From contig CAVZUJ010000009.1 of assembly GCA_963778525.1 (NCBI GenBank), positions 372,001 to 436,000 on the forward strand: a DNA stretch of 64,000 bases, written 5' to 3'. This DNA comes from Schlegelella_A sp963778525 (GTDB lineage Bacteria > Pseudomonadota > Gammaproteobacteria > Burkholderiales > Burkholderiaceae_C). The translations under genes and the position numbers were made by a program. A model generated the notes under the pieces. That model did no database searches. It worked only from the letters and a program-made list of their open reading frames with translations, and was not told the origin of the DNA. Shown here in pieces: positions 35,436 through 43,471 of the stretch (position 1 is its first letter; each line of letters opens with the position of its first letter).

Positions 35436-36019
35436 AACAGGGCCAGTTGCTGAGCCTGAACACGGCCCGGGCCACGCCGGTGACGATCAACGGCCGCAAG
35501 GTCATGACGGCGATCGCCAAGCGCGCCGTGCAGGGCGAACGCGCCGTCCTGCCGCTCGGCATCGAAGGCGACGAACAGGCCGACCTGTCGGTGCACGGCG
35601 GCCTGAGCAAGGCGGTGTACGCCTATCCGGGCGAGCACTATCCGTTCTGGCAGACGGTGCGGGCGCAGGCGCAGGTCGCACTCTGGGACGAGGCGCTGCC
35701 CTTCGGCTCGCTCGGCGAGAACCTGACGCTGCAGGGCATCCTCGAAAGCGATCTGTGGATCGGCGACGTGCTGCGCTTTCCCGACTGCGAGCTCGCGGTC
35801 AGCGAGCCGCGCTTGCCCTGCTTCAAGTTCAATGCGGCGATGGGCTTCAAGCATGCCGCCAAGCTGATGGTCCAGAGCGCCTGGTGCGGCAGCTATCTGG
35901 CGGTGCGCGTGCCCGGCTCGATCGCCGCCGGACAGACGTTCACCCTCGTTCCCGGGCCGCGCGAGGTCGGCATCAGCGAGCTGTTCCGCTCGCGCATGAG
36001 CCGCGCTGCGGTCGCCTGA
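35432..36019 (+). CDS. MOSC domain-containing protein, YiiM-like
   Basis: A 195-aa protein with the MOSC beta-barrel found in molybdenum cofactor sulfurases and YiiM-type reductases. GIEGDEQADLSVHGGLSKAVYAYP is the typical core, and FGENL-like GSLGENLTLQGI follows. The conserved Cys is in EPRLPCFKFN. YiiM-type proteins reduce N-hydroxylated compounds using Mo cofactor. The ATG overlaps the TupA-like gene by four bases, so the two are coupled. Confidence 0.9.
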   Translation: MKQGQLLSLNTARATPVTINGRKVMTAIAKRAVQGERAVLPLGIEGDEQADLSVHGGLSKAVYAYPGEHYPFWQTVRAQAQVALWDEALPFGSLGENLTLQGILESDLWIGDVLRFPDCELAVSEPRLPCFKFNAAMGFKHAAKLMVQSAWCGSYLAVRVPGSIAAGQTFTLVPGPREVGISELFRSRMSRAAVA

Positions 36020-36022
36020 GCG

Positions 36023-36865
36023 ATGCTCGCCTATCGCCATGCGTTTCACGCCGGGAACCATGCCGATGTCCTGAAGCACACGGTGCTGATGCTGGTGCTG
36101 CGGCACATGAACGCCAAGCCCAAGGCCTATCGCTTCATCGACACCCACGGCGGCGCCGGCGGCTACTCGCTCGAAGGCCGCTATGCGCAAAAGAAGGGCG
36201 AATACGAGCGCGGCATCGGCAAGCTCTGGACCCGTACCGACCTGCCGGAAGCGCTCGCCGACTATGTCGAGCTGGTGCGCCGCTTCAACCCCGATGGCGT
36301 GCTGTCGCAGTATCCCGGCTCGCCGGCCTTTGCCCAGATGCTGCTGCGGCCGCAGGACCAGCTGCGCGCCTTCGAGCTGCATCCGACCGAGCAGAAGATC
36401 CTGCGCACGACGCTCGCCGCCACGCCGGGTGCGATCGCCTACGACGGCGACGGCTTCGAGGGGCTGAAGTCGCAGCTGCCGCCGTCGATGCGGCGCGCCG
36501 CGGTGCTGATCGACCCGAGCTACGAAGGCAACGGCGACTATGCCCGCGTCATCGCGACGCTGCGCGATGCGCTGCTGCGTTTTGCCGAGGGTGTCTATCT
36601 CGTCTGGTACCCGCAGGTGAGCAAGGTCGAGGCGGCTCGCCTGCCGAAGCGGCTCGAGGCACTGGCGCCCAAGGCCTGGCTGAACGTGCGCCTGAGCGTG
36701 CAGCAGCCGGACGCGCAGGGCTTCGGCCTGGCCGGCAGCGGCGTCTTCATCCTCAATCCGCCGCATTCGCTGCGAGCCCAGCTGGAAGGGCTGATGCCGT
36801 ACCTGGTCGACACCCTGGCGCAGTACGACGGCGCCAGCTACGGCATCGACAGCGTCGCCGGCTGA
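36023..36865 (+). CDS. rlmJ: 23S rRNA (adenine(2030)-N6)-methyltransferase
   Basis: A 280-aa SAM-dependent methyltransferase that modifies A2030 of 23S rRNA. The N-terminus MLAYRHAFHAGNHADVLKH is a family hallmark. The SAM site is FIDTHGGAGGYSL, and the catalytic motif IV reads DPSYE in place of DPPY-type sequences, as usual for RlmJ. It starts four bases after the MOSC stop, so it may be co-transcribed with the TupA-like and MOSC genes. Confidence 0.94.
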   Translation: MLAYRHAFHAGNHADVLKHTVLMLVLRHMNAKPKAYRFIDTHGGAGGYSLEGRYAQKKGEYERGIGKLWTRTDLPEALADYVELVRRFNPDGVLSQYPGSPAFAQMLLRPQDQLRAFELHPTEQKILRTTLAATPGAIAYDGDGFEGLKSQLPPSMRRAAVLIDPSYEGNGDYARVIATLRDALLRFAEGVYLVWYPQVSKVEAARLPKRLEALAPKAWLNVRLSVQQPDAQGFGLAGSGVFILNPPHSLRAQLEGLMPYLVDTLAQYDGASYGIDSVAG

Positions 36866-36978
36866 GGCGCGGGCGCGTTCGCGGCGTCGGCGATCAAGCG
36901 CCTCGGCGGCGAGCTGTTCGCCGCCGAACGCGCCCAGGTGATCAGGTAGATTCAAACACCGCACAGGGAGACAGCCTC

Positions 36979-38925
36979 ATGGACACCGGCCTCGATCTCG
37001 ACGCAGCGCAAACCCTTCCTTCGCCGGCCGGCACGCCGCATGCGGCGCCGAACCAGTTCGCGCTGCTCGGGCAGCGCCGCTTCGCGCCGTTTTTCTGGAC
37101 CCAGTTCCTCGGCGCCGGCAACGACAACCTGTTCAAGTTCGCGTTTACCGTGCTCGTCACCTACGAGCTGCAGGTCGCCTGGCTGCCGCCCTCGCTCGCC
37201 GGGCTCGTCATCGGCGCGCTCTTCATCCTGCCATTTCTGCTGTTCTCGGCAACCAGCGGCCAGCTTGCCGACAAGCTCGACAAGACAGTGCTGATCCGCT
37301 TCGTCAAGTGGCTGGAGATCGGGATCATGGCGTTGGCCGCCTTCGGCTTCGTCCGCGCGAACGTCTTCGTCCTGCTCGGCTGCGTCTTCCTGATGGGCCT
37401 GCACTCGACGCTGTTCGGGCCGGTCAAGTTCGCCTACCTGCCGCAGCACCTTTCCGACCGTGAGCTCACGGGCGGCAACGGCATGGTGGAGATGGGCACC
37501 TTCGTGGCCATCCTGCTCGGCCAGGTTGCCGGCGGCCTGCTGGTGGCCATCCCGCGGGTCGGCCCGAGCTACGTGGCCATCGCCTGCATCGGCGTGGCAG
37601 TGCTCGGGCGCCTGACGGCGCAGGGCGTGCCGCCCTCGCCCTCGACCGATCCGGGCCTGCGCATCAACTGGAACCCGGTCAGCGAGACATGGAAGAACCT
37701 GCGCCTGGCGCACGGCAACCTCGTCGTCTTCCGCTCGCTCCTCGGCATCTCGTGGATGTGGTTCTTCGGCGCCGTCTTTCTCGCCGAGTTTCCGTCGTTT
37801 GCCAAGGAAGTGCTGCATGGCGACGAGCACGTGGCGTCGCTGCTGCTCGTGGTCTTCTCGGTCGGCATCGGCATCGGCTCGCTGCTCTGCGAGATGCTGT
37901 CGCGCCGGCACGTCGAGATCGGGCTGGTGCCGCTCGGCGCGATCGGCATGAGCGTGTTCGCCGTCGATCTCTATTTCGCTTCGCGCAGCCTGCCGCCCTC
38001 TGCCGGCTACACGCTCTCGGCGTTCGTCGCCGAGTCGGCGCACTGGCGGGTCATGGCCGACCTCGCCCTGCTGTCTCTCTTCGCCGGGCTCTACAGCGTG
38101 CCGATGTACGCCCTCATCCAGATGCGGTCGCAGCCGAGCCACCGGGCCAGGATCATCGCCGCCAACAACATCCTCAACGCGCTGTTCATGATCGCCAGCG
38201 CGCTCATCGTCGGCGTCCTGATCAAGTCCGGCCTGACGGTGCCGCAGGTGTTTCTCGTCGTCGGCCTGCTCAACGCCGTCGTCGCGTTCTACATCTTCAT
38301 GCTGGTGCCCGAATACCTGCTGCGCTTCATCGCCTTCGCCGTGTCGCGCCTGGTCTATCGATTCAGGGTGCAGGGCGACGAAAACATTCCGGAGCATGGC
38401 GCGGCCATCCTGGTCTGCAATCACGTCAGCCTGATGGACCCGGTGCTGCTCATGGGCGCCAGCCCGCGGCCGGTTCGCTTCATCATGGATCACGAGATCT
38501 TCAAGCTGCCCGTGCTCGGCACCTTCTTCAAGCTCGGCAAGGCGATCCCCATCGCGCCGCAGAAGGTCGACGCCGGCATCTACGAAGCGGCCTTCGCACG
38601 AGCCCGCGAGGTGTTGAACGACGGCGACCTGCTCTGCATCTTCCCCGAAGGCGGCCTCACCCGTGATGGCCAGCTGGGCGAGTTCAAGGCCGGCGTGATG
38701 AAGCTGCTCGAATCGAATCCGGTGCCGGTCGTGCCCCTGGCTCTGCAGAACCTCTGGGGTTCGTTCTTCTCGCGCGCCGGCGGCAACGCGATGAGCCAGC
38801 CGTTTCGGCGCGGCCTGTTCAATCGCGTCAATCTCGTCGCCGGTACCGCGCTCGCGCCGTCGCAGGTGAGCCCTGCCGGCTTGCGCGAACGAGTCGGCGC
38901 GCTGCTGGCCACGCCGAGCCGATAG
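36979..38925 (+). CDS. LplT-like MFS carrier fused to a PlsC acyltransferase
   Basis: A 648-aa fusion. Residues about 30-450 form an MFS carrier of 11-12 helices resembling LplT (FWTQFLGAGNDNLFKFAF, FGPVKFAYLPQHL). Residues about 455-648 form a 1-acyl-glycerophosphate acyltransferase domain with the HX4D motif at H482-D487 (NHVSLMD) and FPEGGLTR. The fusion would import a lysophospholipid and re-acylate it, like E. coli LplT plus Aas but without the acyl-ACP synthetase domain. GGGAG precedes the ATG. Confidence 0.92.
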   Translation: MDTGLDLDAAQTLPSPAGTPHAAPNQFALLGQRRFAPFFWTQFLGAGNDNLFKFAFTVLVTYELQVAWLPPSLAGLVIGALFILPFLLFSATSGQLADKLDKTVLIRFVKWLEIGIMALAAFGFVRANVFVLLGCVFLMGLHSTLFGPVKFAYLPQHLSDRELTGGNGMVEMGTFVAILLGQVAGGLLVAIPRVGPSYVAIACIGVAVLGRLTAQGVPPSPSTDPGLRINWNPVSETWKNLRLAHGNLVVFRSLLGISWMWFFGAVFLAEFPSFAKEVLHGDEHVASLLLVVFSVGIGIGSLLCEMLSRRHVEIGLVPLGAIGMSVFAVDLYFASRSLPPSAGYTLSAFVAESAHWRVMADLALLSLFAGLYSVPMYALIQMRSQPSHRARIIAANNILNALFMIASALIVGVLIKSGLTVPQVFLVVGLLNAVVAFYIFMLVPEYLLRFIAFAVSRLVYRFRVQGDENIPEHGAAILVCNHVSLMDPVLLMGASPRPVRFIMDHEIFKLPVLGTFFKLGKAIPIAPQKVDAGIYEAAFARAREVLNDGDLLCIFPEGGLTRDGQLGEFKAGVMKLLESNPVPVVPLALQNLWGSFFSRAGGNAMSQPFRRGLFNRVNLVAGTALAPSQVSPAGLRERVGALLATPSR

Positions 38926-38945
38926 CGCCTTCGTTCAAGCGGCCA

Positions 38946-39881
38946 TCAGGCGGTGCGAAACGCCGCAGGGCCACCTTTGGGTTGCGGCGCGCCGAGGCGC
39001 TCGTATTCGGAGATGACCTGCGCGCCGAGCAGCAGCAGGGTGGCCGCGATCTCCAGGCTCAGGAGCACGACGATCGCGGTCGTCAAGGAGCCGTAGACGA
39101 CGTTCACCTGCGAGAGCGTGGCGAAGTACCAGACCAGGACGTGGCGGGTGATCTCCCACAGCACGGCAGCGGTGACGCCGCCCATCAGCGCGTGGCGCCA
39201 GTCGAGCCGCCCGGCCGGCATCACCAAGTACACCGAGGTGAGCACGAAGATCTCGCCGGCAAAGCCAAGCAGGTACAGCAGCAGGCCGGACAGCCCGCGC
39301 AGCGACCAGTCCCGGCCGAGCAGGTTGACGCTCTCCGTGCCGACGGCCTGCAGGCTGCCGGCGACGAGCGTGACCAGCAGCAGGCCCAGGCCCAGCGACA
39401 GGATGTAGCAGTATGGAATGAGGGCCGAGAAGATGAAGCGGCGCTTCCTTGCGACCACGCGGTGCACGAAGATCACCGACATCGCGTTCTCCAGCACCGT
39501 GAAGGCAAGCGAGCTGAAGAAGATCATCGTCACGAACAGCAGCCAGCCGACGTGGCCGCGGTTGTCGAGGAAATGCGCCAGCTCGCCGACGATGGCCGCC
39601 GACTGGCCGGGCACCAGCCATTCCAGGTAGCGGCCGATCGTACCGAGCAGGTCGCGCTCGTCGATCAGCTGCGAGAGCGCGATCACCGTCAGGATCAGCA
39701 GCGGCACGATCGAGAGCAGCGCGTAGTACGCGACGGCACCGGCCAGAAGCAGGCCCTGGTTGGCGCGGAAGGCCTTCAGCGTTTGCCAGGCGAACTGCCC
39801 GGGATGACGCAGGACGATCTGGGCCGCCGGCGCGATCAGCCGCGGGCCGAGCAGGCGGTGCAGTGCGTTCGTTGCTTTCAA
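38946..39881 (-). CDS. YihY/BrkB-family inner-membrane protein
   Basis: A 311-aa protein with six predicted membrane helices, UPF0761/YihY family, once mis-assigned as RNase BN. AVAYYALLSIVPLLILTVIAL and VYGSLTTAIVVLLSLEIAATLLLLGAQ are diagnostic. The transport or structural role is unsettled. It is convergent with the LplT-PlsC fusion and is followed upstream by the small-peptide pair on the same strand. Confidence 0.9.
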   Translation of the reverse strand: MKATNALHRLLGPRLIAPAAQIVLRHPGQFAWQTLKAFRANQGLLLAGAVAYYALLSIVPLLILTVIALSQLIDERDLLGTIGRYLEWLVPGQSAAIVGELAHFLDNRGHVGWLLFVTMIFFSSLAFTVLENAMSVIFVHRVVARKRRFIFSALIPYCYILSLGLGLLLVTLVAGSLQAVGTESVNLLGRDWSLRGLSGLLLYLLGFAGEIFVLTSVYLVMPAGRLDWRHALMGGVTAAVLWEITRHVLVWYFATLSQVNVVYGSLTTAIVVLLSLEIAATLLLLGAQVISEYERLGAPQPKGGPAAFRTA

Positions 39882-39990
39882 TGGCTGGGTGGCGGCGAAG
39901 CGCGCACACGATGGTGTGCCCGAGTATCACGGCGCACCGTCACGTGGGCAAGCGAGGCGACTGGCGGCGACGCCGCCGCACGCCGGGCCG

Positions 39991-40065
39991 CTAGTGCGAG
40001 AACAGCGCGATCAGGATGATGATCGGCAGCGGCACGCCAAGCAGAAGAAGAAGAATGGAGCGCAT
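39991..40065 (-). CDS. 24-residue hydrophobic membrane peptide
   Basis: A tiny ORF encoding M-R-S-I then a leucine-rich helix (LLLLLGVPLPIIILIALF) and a final S-H: one transmembrane span with a Pro kink and almost nothing else. GAGGA stands seven to eight bases before the ATG, a better ribosome site than most genes here. It lies 66 bp downstream of a 307-aa membrane protein on the same strand. From memory, similar LLGIPIPIIIL-type micro-proteins recur in proteobacteria, but I cannot name the family. Confidence 0.6.
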   Translation of the reverse strand: MRSILLLLLGVPLPIIILIALFSH

Positions 40066-40131
40066 TTCGGGGTCCTCGGGGTGAACGATGAGCAGGATCA
40101 CGACGTGTCGTGGCGAAACCGGGTGCGACCC

Positions 40132-41055
40132 TCAAACGCGGTCGTCGCGCTGGCGGCCACCGGCAAGCGCCGCCAAGCTGGCGCAGAACGCGCCGGCAAG
40201 CAGGGCCACGAACATCCAGAGGGCGCTGTAGGCGGCGGCCCGACGAGCATCGTCGGCGGCCTGGCGCGCTGCGGCCTGGGCATTGACCAGCGCCTTGCTC
40301 GCTTGGGTGAACGCGTCGGCGACGCGCTTTTCGGCCTCGGCGGGCGTGAGCCCGGTACGGCGCGCGACCACCTGGCCGAGATAGCGGACGTCCTCCGGTC
40401 CCATCGTGCCGACCCGCATGTCGTTGGCGAAGATGCGCAGGGCTTCGGCCCGGGTCTGCGCGTCGTTCGGATCCGGTGCCTGGGCCGTGTCGCTGCGAAA
40501 CAGGGTATCGACGAAGTAGCCGGTGGAGGCCGGTTCCGGTGCGACGTTCGCCGCGCCGGTGCCGCTGCCGGTGATCGTGGCCGTTGCCGCGCCCGCCGCG
40601 CCCTTGAGTGCTTCGCCGCCGGCTTGGGTCGCGCTGGCGATCAGGCCACCGAGCGACGAGCCCAGAAAGGCCGCGGTGACGAGGCTCGCCACGGCCCAGG
40701 CCAGCAGGCCATGCGCGGTGTCGCGAAACCAGACTTCGTCGCGATGGACGTTGACCCAGCGAACGCGCAGGCGCCCGGCGAGATAACCACCGAACGATGA
40801 AGCCGCGATCTGCGTGAAGGCGAGCCAGCCGAGTGCCGCGGCGCCGGCGGTTGCCACCGAGTCGCGGGTCAGCGCCCAGGGTGATGCGACCGAAAAGCCG
40901 AGTCCGATACCGAGCACGATGAGGATGAGCGAGAGCGCCGCTGCCGCCGCCGCGCCGGCGAAGATGGCCGGCCAGGAAACGCCGGACGTCGGCTCGTCGT
41001 CGAGATCGTCGACCTCGGCCGTGGTGATGCCGCGGGTGGTGATCGTGGTCGACAT
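40132..41055 (-). CDS. Membrane protein of unknown function with glycine/alanine-rich loops
   Basis: A 307-aa protein. An acidic cytosolic N-terminus precedes two or three helices (VSWPAIFAGAAAAAALSLIL, TQIAASSFGGYLAGRLRV, LAWAVASLVTAAFLGSSL). A long soluble middle segment with Ala-rich helices then leads to a last helix near the C-terminus (LWMFVALLAGAFCASLAALAGG). GAGGAG before ATG 41055 decides the start. The layout resembles PhnA-like or TIGR-type envelope proteins of Burkholderiales. A 24-aa hydrophobic peptide gene follows in the same transcript. Confidence 0.75.
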   Translation of the reverse strand: MSTTITTRGITTAEVDDLDDEPTSGVSWPAIFAGAAAAAALSLILIVLGIGLGFSVASPWALTRDSVATAGAAALGWLAFTQIAASSFGGYLAGRLRVRWVNVHRDEVWFRDTAHGLLAWAVASLVTAAFLGSSLGGLIASATQAGGEALKGAAGAATATITGSGTGAANVAPEPASTGYFVDTLFRSDTAQAPDPNDAQTRAEALRIFANDMRVGTMGPEDVRYLGQVVARRTGLTPAEAEKRVADAFTQASKALVNAQAAARQAADDARRAAAYSALWMFVALLAGAFCASLAALAGGRQRDDRV

Positions 41056-41229
41056 GAAGGCTCCTCGCGTTGTTGTTGGTTCGACCTGGCGATGAAAAGG
41101 CCACCGCGAGGCACCGCCGAAGCGTAGGGGCCGACGGCGTGCGGATGCAGTGGGCAATGGCGGGGCGCGCGGTCGGCGACGAGCGTGCCCGCGCGTCGGC
41201 GTCATCCGACAGGCGCGGCCCGCGCGGCG

Positions 41230-42357
41230 CTAGACGCCGCGTTGCCGGTCGGCCCTGAACTGCGCGACGAAGCCGTCGAAGCGCCCGGCTTCGAGCGCCT
41301 CTCGAACCTGGCGCATCAGGTCGAGGTAGAAGTGCAGGTTGTGCACGCTGGCCAGCATCGGCGCCAGCATCTCGCCGCAGCGATCGAGGTGATGAAGATA
41401 GGCGCGCGAGAAGCGCGCACAGGTCATGCAGGTGCAGGTCGGATCGAGCGGCGCGTCGTCTTCCTTGTAGCGGGCATTTCGAATGCGCAGGTCGCCGAAA
41501 CGTGTGAAGAGATGGCCGTTGCGGGCGTTTCTCGTCGGCATGACGCAGTCGAACATGTCGACGCCGGCGCTGACGCCGTCGATCAGGTCTTCCGGCGTGC
41601 CGACGCCCATCAGGTAGCGCGGCTTGTCGGCCGGCAGGCGGTGCGGCGTGTGCGCGACGATGCGCTGCATCTCGGCCTTCGGCTCGCCGACGCTGACACC
41701 ACCGATCGCATAGCCGGGCAGGTCGAGCTCGGCCAGGGCCGCCACCGATTCCTCGCGCAAGGCCTCGAACATGCCGCCCTGGACGATGCCGAACAGCGCG
41801 TTCGGGTTCTGCAGGCGCGCGAACTCGTCGCGCGAGCGGCGCGCCCAGCGCAGGCTCATCTGCATCGAGGCGCGCACCGCGTCTTCGCCGGCGACCCGGC
41901 CTTCGATCTGGTAGGCGGTGCACTCGTCGAACTGCATCACGATGTCGCTGTCGAGTACCCGCTGGATCTGCATGCTCACCTCGGGTGTGAGGAGCAGCTT
42001 GTCGCCGTTGACCGGCGAGGCGAAGGCGACGCCTTGCTCGCTCACCTTCGCATTGGCGCCGAGCGACCAGACCTGAAAGCCGCCGCTGTCGGTGAGGATG
42101 GGGCGCGTCCAGGCCTCGAAGCGATGCAGGCCGCCGAACCGGCGCAAGACGTCGAGGCCCGGGCGCAGCCAGAGGTGAAAGGTGTTGCCGAGGATGATCT
42201 CGGCGCCCATCGCCTCGAGCGAGGCCGGCAGCACGCCCTTGACGGTGCCGTAGGTGCCCACCGGCATGAAGGCCGGCGTCTCGACGCTGCCGTGATTGAG
42301 TGTGAGGCGGCCGCGCCGGGCTTGTCCGGCAGTGGCGAGAACAGCGAAGGAAAGCAT
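41230..42357 (-). CDS. tgt: Queuine tRNA-ribosyltransferase
   Basis: A 375-aa enzyme exchanging guanine-34 of tRNAs for the Asp, Asn, His and Tyr codons for preQ1. The nucleophile and proton-shuttle regions appear in ILTDSGGFQVWSL and MFDCVMPTRNARNGHLFT. The zinc site is CTCMTCARFSRAYLHHL. ATG 42357 follows the queA stop by about 20 bp, so queA and tgt act in one queuosine operon. Confidence 0.96.
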   Translation of the reverse strand: MLSFAVLATAGQARRGRLTLNHGSVETPAFMPVGTYGTVKGVLPASLEAMGAEIILGNTFHLWLRPGLDVLRRFGGLHRFEAWTRPILTDSGGFQVWSLGANAKVSEQGVAFASPVNGDKLLLTPEVSMQIQRVLDSDIVMQFDECTAYQIEGRVAGEDAVRASMQMSLRWARRSRDEFARLQNPNALFGIVQGGMFEALREESVAALAELDLPGYAIGGVSVGEPKAEMQRIVAHTPHRLPADKPRYLMGVGTPEDLIDGVSAGVDMFDCVMPTRNARNGHLFTRFGDLRIRNARYKEDDAPLDPTCTCMTCARFSRAYLHHLDRCGEMLAPMLASVHNLHFYLDLMRQVREALEAGRFDGFVAQFRADRQRGV

Positions 42358-42377
42358 GCGCGATTGTCGCGGCGGCT

Positions 42378-43442
42378 TCAGGCCGCACGCGCCAGCAACA
42401 TCGCGTCGCCGTAGCTGAAGAAGCGATAGCGCTCGGCGATCGCATGCCGATAGAGGGCCAGGATGCGGGCATGGCCGGCAAAGGCCGAGACGAGCATCAG
42501 CAGCGTGCTCTTCGGCAGGTGAAAGTTGGTGAGGAGCAGGTCGACGACCCTGAACTCGAAGCCCGGCGTGATGAAGAGATCGGTCTCGCCGCTGCGCGGC
42601 TGCAGTGCCGCCGAAGGACCCGCCAGGCGGGCGGCCGATTCGAGGGCTCGCAAGCTCGTCGTGCCGATCGCGACGACGCGCCCGCCGCGCGTCCGCGTCC
42701 GCGCAATCGCTTCGACGGCGGCGCGGCCCAGCTCGTAGCGCTCGCTGTGCATGACGTGCTCGGCGAGGTTTTCGCTGCGCACCGGCTGGAAGGTGCCGGC
42801 GCCGACATGCAGGGTGATGGCGCAACGCTCGATGCCGCGCGCGTCGAGCGCAGCGAGGACTGCGGCATCGAAATGCAGCGCCGCCGTCGGCGCCGCGACG
42901 GCACCGGGACGTTCCGCGAAGACGGTCTGGTAGCGCTGCGCATCGTCGGCCGCATCGTCGCGCGCGATGTAGGGCGGCAAGGGCACGTGGCCATGGGCCT
43001 CGAGAAGCGCGAGCGGCTCCCCCGAGAAGCGAAGCTCGAAGAGCGAACCATCCGGCCCGCCGCGACCCAGCACCTCGGCATCGAACGCACCGGCGAAGCG
43101 GATCGTGCTGCCGCGCTTCGGCGCCTTGCTCGCGCGCAGATGCGCAAGCACGGTCCCTTGCGGCTCGATGCGCTCGACCAGCGCTTCGACGGCACCTCCG
43201 CTCGCCTTGACGCCCAGGAGGCGCGCCTTCAACACCTTGGTGTCGTTGACGACCAGCAGGTCGCCCGGCCGCAGCAACGAAGGCAGGTCGCGAAAGCTCC
43301 GGTCGACCGGCTCCTCGGCGCGCCCGTCGAGCAGGCGCGAAGCGCTGCGCTCGCTCGCCGGCTGCTGTGCGATGAGCTCCGGCGGCAGCTCGAAATCGAA
43401 ATCGGCGAGCGTGAATGGCGAACGAAGGGAGGGCTGCGTCAT
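42378..43442 (-). CDS. queA: S-adenosylmethionine:tRNA ribosyltransferase-isomerase
   Basis: A 354-aa enzyme that adds the epoxycyclopentane ring to preQ1 in tRNA using the ribosyl group of SAM. The N-terminus FDFELPPELIAQQPASERSASRLL, VVNDTKVLKARLLG, the HVGAGTFQPVRSENLAEHVMHSE block and LLTNFHLPKSTLLMLVSAF are all diagnostic. It is divergent from recG, the two start codons being 29 bp apart, and is upstream of tgt. Confidence 0.96.
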   Translation of the reverse strand: MTQPSLRSPFTLADFDFELPPELIAQQPASERSASRLLDGRAEEPVDRSFRDLPSLLRPGDLLVVNDTKVLKARLLGVKASGGAVEALVERIEPQGTVLAHLRASKAPKRGSTIRFAGAFDAEVLGRGGPDGSLFELRFSGEPLALLEAHGHVPLPPYIARDDAADDAQRYQTVFAERPGAVAAPTAALHFDAAVLAALDARGIERCAITLHVGAGTFQPVRSENLAEHVMHSERYELGRAAVEAIARTRTRGGRVVAIGTTSLRALESAARLAGPSAALQPRSGETDLFITPGFEFRVVDLLLTNFHLPKSTLLMLVSAFAGHARILALYRHAIAERYRFFSYGDAMLLARAA

Positions 43443-43471
43443 GGGCTGGAACCGGCGGGCAAAATTCTCCC

